Source of the DNA: Halpernia humi
GTDB lineage: Bacteria > Bacteroidota > Bacteroidia > Flavobacteriales > Weeksellaceae
Length of the DNA stretch: 64,000 nucleotides
Assembly (NCBI RefSeq): GCF_900108025.1
Contig: NZ_FNUS01000006.1
Coordinates: 184,575 to 248,574 of the forward strand
Direction: 5' to 3'
The position numbers and the translations under genes were made by a program. The notes below the pieces were generated by a model. The model worked only from the letters and a program-made list of their open reading frames with translations. It was not told where the DNA came from and ran no database searches. Shown piece after piece: positions 61,242 through 64,000 of this stretch (position 1 is its first letter; every line of letters begins with the position of its first letter).

Positions 61242-61907
61242 ATGAAGAAATTAATAATTTTATTTGGTCTAATTTGTAGCAGTCTTATTTTTGCACAAAC
61301 TGCAAAAGATATTATCCAACAAAATTTAGATAAATCTGGTGGTTTAACCAACTGGAAGTTATTGAATTCTATTATTTTACAAGGAAAAGTTTCTTTAGGT
61401 ATAAATGATATTTATCCAATAAAAATTTACCAGCAACGTCCAAATCTTACGAAAACTGTTATTACAATTGGTAAAAAAGATACTGCAATTGAGGGTTTTG
61501 ATGGAGAAAAAGGCTACGCAATGAATTATGCCACAAACAAACTTCAAGTTTATGAAAATTACAAACCAGAAAGTTTTGATAATGATTTTATAGACTATGA
61601 AAACAAAGGCTTCACTGCAGAACTTCAAGGTCAAGAAAAAATTGGCGAAAACCTTTGCTATAAAGTAGAATTGACTAAAAACGTGAATAAAACAATTTAC
61701 TATTTTGATGTTAAAACTTTTATGCTTTTAAAAGAAGTTAAGAAAGACGAAACTTTAAGTTATTCCGATTACCGAAAAGTGGGTTCACTTTTGATGCCTT
61801 ACAGAATAGAATCTTCGTCACCAAAAAAAGATGGAGATTATGTGATGCTTATTAATAAAATAGAAATTAATAAGGAATTTCCTGCAAATACTTTTAAATT
61901 AAAATAA
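61242..61907 (+). CDS. LolA-like outer membrane lipoprotein-sorting family protein
   Basis: 221 residues. Signal peptide MKKLIILFGLICSSLIFAQ. The mature part begins TAKDIIQQNLDKSGG and proceeds as antiparallel strands (SIILQGKVSLG; KIYQQRPNLTKTVI; YYFDVKTFMLLKE; MPYRIESSSPKKDG; FPANTFKLK), the half-barrel of LolA/LolB-like proteins. In Bacteroidota many paralogues exist and only some carry lipoproteins, so a transport role is inference. Followed 44 bp later by the glutathione peroxidase lipoprotein. Confidence 0.78.
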   Translation: MKKLIILFGLICSSLIFAQTAKDIIQQNLDKSGGLTNWKLLNSIILQGKVSLGINDIYPIKIYQQRPNLTKTVITIGKKDTAIEGFDGEKGYAMNYATNKLQVYENYKPESFDNDFIDYENKGFTAELQGQEKIGENLCYKVELTKNVNKTIYYFDVKTFMLLKEVKKDETLSYSDYRKVGSLLMPYRIESSSPKKDGDYVMLINKIEINKEFPANTFKLK

Positions 61908-61951
61908 TTGAATCTAAAATTTATAAATCACTAATTAAAAATTCATAAGCC

Positions 61952-62533
61952 ATGCTAAAAAAAACCTTTATATTTATACTCTCAATCGGTGCATTTTTAC
62001 AAAGTTGCACCAATCAAAAAAAAGAAAAAACAATAGCACAAACTACAGAAATGAAACCAGAATCCATTTATGATTTCAAAGTGCCCGCATTAGAAGAAGG
62101 GAAAACTATCAATTTCGCCGATTTTAAAGGCAAGAAAATTTTAATTGTAAATACTGCCTCAGAATGTGGCTTCACGCCGCAATACGCAGATTTAGAAAAA
62201 GTTGCAGAGCAATACAAAGACAAAGTAGTTGTAGTAGGTTTCCCAGCAAATAATTTTGGTGGGCAAGAACCGGGAAGTAATAAAGAAATTAGTACTTTTT
62301 GTACCAGAAATTATGGTGTAACATTTCCCATGGCGGCAAAAGTTTCTGTGAAAGGCGACGATACCGCACCCATTTTTAAATTTTTAAAAGATAAAAACTT
62401 GAATGGCGTAAAAAACACAACAATTCTTTGGAATTTTACAAAATTTTTGTTGGATGAAAACGGCCATTTAATTGATAGTTTTGTCAGCACAACAAAGCCA
62501 ACAAGTGAAAGTATCACAAAATACTTTAAATAA
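61952..62533 (+). CDS. Glutathione peroxidase-family lipoprotein
   Basis: 193 residues. Lipobox: GAFLQSCTNQK, acylated at Cys19, so it is membrane-anchored in the periplasm rather than cytoplasmic as usual. Catalytic Cys72 is in NTASECGFTPQY; the tetrad residues follow in GFPANNFGGQEPG (Gln) and LWNFTKFLLDENG (Trp, Asn). STFCTRNYGV supplies a second Cys, as in thioredoxin-dependent peroxidases of this family. It would reduce hydrogen or lipid peroxides. Terminator follows directly. Confidence 0.9.
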   Translation: MLKKTFIFILSIGAFLQSCTNQKKEKTIAQTTEMKPESIYDFKVPALEEGKTINFADFKGKKILIVNTASECGFTPQYADLEKVAEQYKDKVVVVGFPANNFGGQEPGSNKEISTFCTRNYGVTFPMAAKVSVKGDDTAPIFKFLKDKNLNGVKNTTILWNFTKFLLDENGHLIDSFVSTTKPTSESITKYFK

Positions 62534-62553
62534 AATCAAACTTTTTATAAAAT

Positions 62554-62583
62554 AAAATCCGGCAAATGAGCCGGATTTTTTTT
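62554..62583. terminator. Terminator shared by convergent genes
   Basis: AAAATCCGGC, 6-nt loop, GCCGGATTTT with T runs. It ends the peroxidase gene and overlaps the stop of the minus-strand gene at 62582. Confidence 0.88.
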
Positions 62584-63235
62584 AATTATTTTTTGCAGCA
62601 AAATTAAAAATTGCAGCAAGTTTTATTTTAGAAAAACCGTTAGATTTTATTTTGGCAGCATTCACCATTGCTTTGGCTAAAATCTCTGTTGGCAAAGGTT
62701 TTTGGCTTTTAAACAACCCGATTTTATTGACGAATTTTAATAGTTTCAAACCTACAACTTCGCCCAATCTTTCACTTCCTTTTCGATCCAACATTCCTGG
62801 TTGGAAAATCGTAGTTTTCTCGAAATTAAGATTTTTTATTGCGTTTTCCAATTCACCTTTCATTTGGCTGTAGAATATTTTAGATTTCGCGTTTGCGCCG
62901 TAAGCAGAAACTAAAACATAATTTTTCACAGCATTTTTCTTGGCCGCTTTTGCAAAATTCAATTGAAAATCAAAATCCACTTTTCGTTGCGCTTCCTTGC
63001 TTCCTGCGGCTTTCAAAGTCGTTCCCATGCAAGAAAAGGCGACGTCGCCCAAAATTAAATTTTCCCATTCTTCAAAATTTTCAAAATTAACGATGTGCGT
63101 TTTAAGTTTTAAATTTTCTATGTTTAAAGGTTTTCTCACACAAACATGAACTTCAGAAAACGATTCGTCTTCCAATAATAATTTCGTTAAATCTTTACCA
63201 GTTGCGCCAGTTGCGCCTAAAACGAGTGCTTTCAT
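62582..63235 (-). CDS. NAD(P)-binding atypical SDR protein
   Basis: 217 residues. N-terminal Rossmann motif LGATGATGKDLTKLLL (GxTGxxG), then VNFENFEEW, AFSCMGTTLKAAGSK and YVLVSAYGANAKSKIFYSQM, with a Tyr-x3-Lys-like arrangement (YSQMKGELE). It is related to the HTATIP2/Tip30-type NmrA-like atypical SDRs (oxidoreductase or redox sensor). FQPGMLDRKGSERLGE is typical of that group. The substrate is unknown. Confidence 0.85.
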   Translation of the reverse strand: MKALVLGATGATGKDLTKLLLEDESFSEVHVCVRKPLNIENLKLKTHIVNFENFEEWENLILGDVAFSCMGTTLKAAGSKEAQRKVDFDFQLNFAKAAKKNAVKNYVLVSAYGANAKSKIFYSQMKGELENAIKNLNFEKTTIFQPGMLDRKGSERLGEVVGLKLLKFVNKIGLFKSQKPLPTEILAKAMVNAAKIKSNGFSKIKLAAIFNFAAKNN

Positions 63236-63293
63236 ATACTATTTTTTGGGCAGCATTTTACTTTGTCGAATGCTAATTTATTAATTATTTTGT

Positions 63294-63422
63294 GGCAGAC
63301 ATTTCCGCCTTCCGTTCCCAATCTTTTTATTTTCATTGCGACCGAAGCGAAGCAATCCGTTGAACTTTATCGCCATCGCAATAAAAATAAAAAGGATTTC
63401 CACTCAAGTCGGGCTGCAATTT
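63294..63422. repeat. Composite dispersed repeat with a nested second repeat
   Basis: Outer parts: GGCAGACATTTCCGCCTTCC ... CGTTCCCAATC and GATTTCCACTCAAGTCGGGC ... TGCAA, as in the copy at 47705. Instead of the GC-rich core it carries CTTTTTATTTT, the piece TTGCGACCGAAGCGAAGCAA (related to the 42267 repeat) and ATAAAAATAAAAAGG, which pairs with the left part as a long hairpin. No gene in 63236-63508. Confidence 0.75.
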
Positions 63423-63508
63423 AATGCAAAAATCGACAATTATTTTTTAAATTTGACTTCAATTTAATTGTTACTGACAACTATCAACTGACAACCAACA
63501 ACTTAAAA

Positions 63509-63862
63509 ATGCAAGCGGAAGAAATTCAGGAATATTGTTTAAAAAAGAAAGGCGTGACTGAATCATTTCCTTTCAATGAAGAAACTTTAGTTTTTAAAGT
63601 CGGAAACAAAATATTTCTATTGATGTCTTTAGAATCTCAGCCGCTTAAAATATCGTTAAAAAATACACCAGAAAAAAATATAGAACTTCGAGCAGAATTT
63701 TGGCAAATTGAAGGCGCTTATCACATGAATAAAGCCCACTGGAGTTCAGTAGTTTGCGAAGGTATAAAAGCAGATTTAATTAAAAAATTAATCGATGAAT
63801 CTTATGATTTGGTTTTTAAATCTTTAACCAAAAAAATGAGAGATGAGGTTTTGGCAATTTAA
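63509..63862 (+). CDS. MmcQ/YjbR family protein
   Basis: 117 residues, normal size for the family. EIQEYCLKKKGVTESFPF is the characteristic start, followed by ETLVFKVGNKIFLLMSLE, ISLKNTPE and AYHMNKAHWSSVVCEG with the conserved HMNK-HW motif. The fold is CyaY-like and the proteins are described as DNA-binding by name; the real role is not established. The gene is preceded by repeats and followed by gene-free AT-rich sequence to the window's end. Confidence 0.9.
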   Translation: MQAEEIQEYCLKKKGVTESFPFNEETLVFKVGNKIFLLMSLESQPLKISLKNTPEKNIELRAEFWQIEGAYHMNKAHWSSVVCEGIKADLIKKLIDESYDLVFKSLTKKMRDEVLAI

Positions 63863-63967
63863 AAGATATAACATACATTAATTAATTCTTTAAAGTCTAT
63901 ATTTTAGCGATATTATTAATAAAATCAGAAAAATTTAAAAATAATTAATATTTCTATTGCAAATCTG

Positions 63968-63990
63968 TTTTTTTTTTTTTTTTTTTTTTT
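63968..63990. repeat. Homopolymer of 23 T
   Basis: A run of 23 T followed by five A, about 105 bp after the last gene. Length from raw data may be unreliable. Nothing else is recognised in 63863-64000. Confidence 0.9.
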
Positions 63991-64000
63991 AAAAACGAAA

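Overview
The window is chromosomal DNA from a member of the Bacteroidota, most likely class Flavobacteriia and close to the Chryseobacterium group of Weeksellaceae. Evidence: strongly AT-rich sequence, TAnnTTTG-type -7 promoter elements, large secreted proteins with type IX secretion (T9SS) C-terminal sorting domains, flavobacterial versions of TyrA, Ald, MenA/MenB and class I ribonucleotide reductase, and a proteorhodopsin next to a Blh-type carotene dioxygenase. No rRNA, tRNA, CRISPR array, intact transposase or integrase was seen. The genus assignment is inference.

Layout. 1-3.0 kb: the end of a polysaccharide cluster (one partial family 2 and two family 4 glycosyltransferases). 3.1-22.5 kb: an array of four large modular T9SS cargo proteins (849, 2095, 1889 and 1181 aa) plus a truncated leader of a fifth. 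They share a ~430-550 residue C-terminal module but have different N-terminal halves, each with its own terminator and, for three of them, a similar promoter motif. 23.0-33.2 kb: housekeeping genes (a small PID-CTERM-like protein, tsaE-ald-DUF4258-tyrA operon, an outer-membrane barrel, an HD hydrolase, yicC, gmk, clpP, dnaG). 33.3-35.1 kb: divergent blh and green-type proteorhodopsin. 35.8-40.3 kb: a MacAB-like efflux operon with two permeases and one ATPase. 40.7-44.0 kb: nrdB and nrdA of the dimanganese class Id type, split by a 590-bp stretch packed with dispersed repeats. 44.0-45.3 kb: a three-gene module read here as a toxin-antitoxin-chaperone (TAC) system (HigB-like toxin, HTH antitoxin with C-terminal tail, SecB-like chaperone) with a palindromic operator candidate. 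45.4-53.1 kb: DUF72, tyrS, a frameshifted small membrane protein, hutH, menB, menA, a metallo-hydrolase. 53.2 kb: the SRP RNA gene (minus strand). 53.3-63.9 kb: DUF4199, a 53-aa ribbon-helix-helix-like orphan, a GtrB-like glycosyltransferase, a DUF2807 lipoprotein, a phosphohexomutase, an aminotransferase, a Xre-RES toxin-antitoxin pair, kdsB, a LolA-like protein, glutathione peroxidase, an NAD(P)-binding protein and an MmcQ/YjbR protein.

How the genes fit together. Energy and light: the proteorhodopsin would pump protons using retinal made by Blh from beta-carotene; carotenoid genes are not in the window. Envelope: glycosyltransferases, kdsB (Kdo activation), the LolA-like protein, barrel and T9SS cargo all serve the cell surface. 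MenB and MenA carry out consecutive late steps of menaquinone synthesis. Intergenic regions carry several families of short palindromic repeats, some shared between distant sites and one nested in another. The most unusual items are the TAC module, the adhesin array with signs of recombination, the blh/proteorhodopsin pair and a promoter-proximal repeat shared by gmk and clpP.
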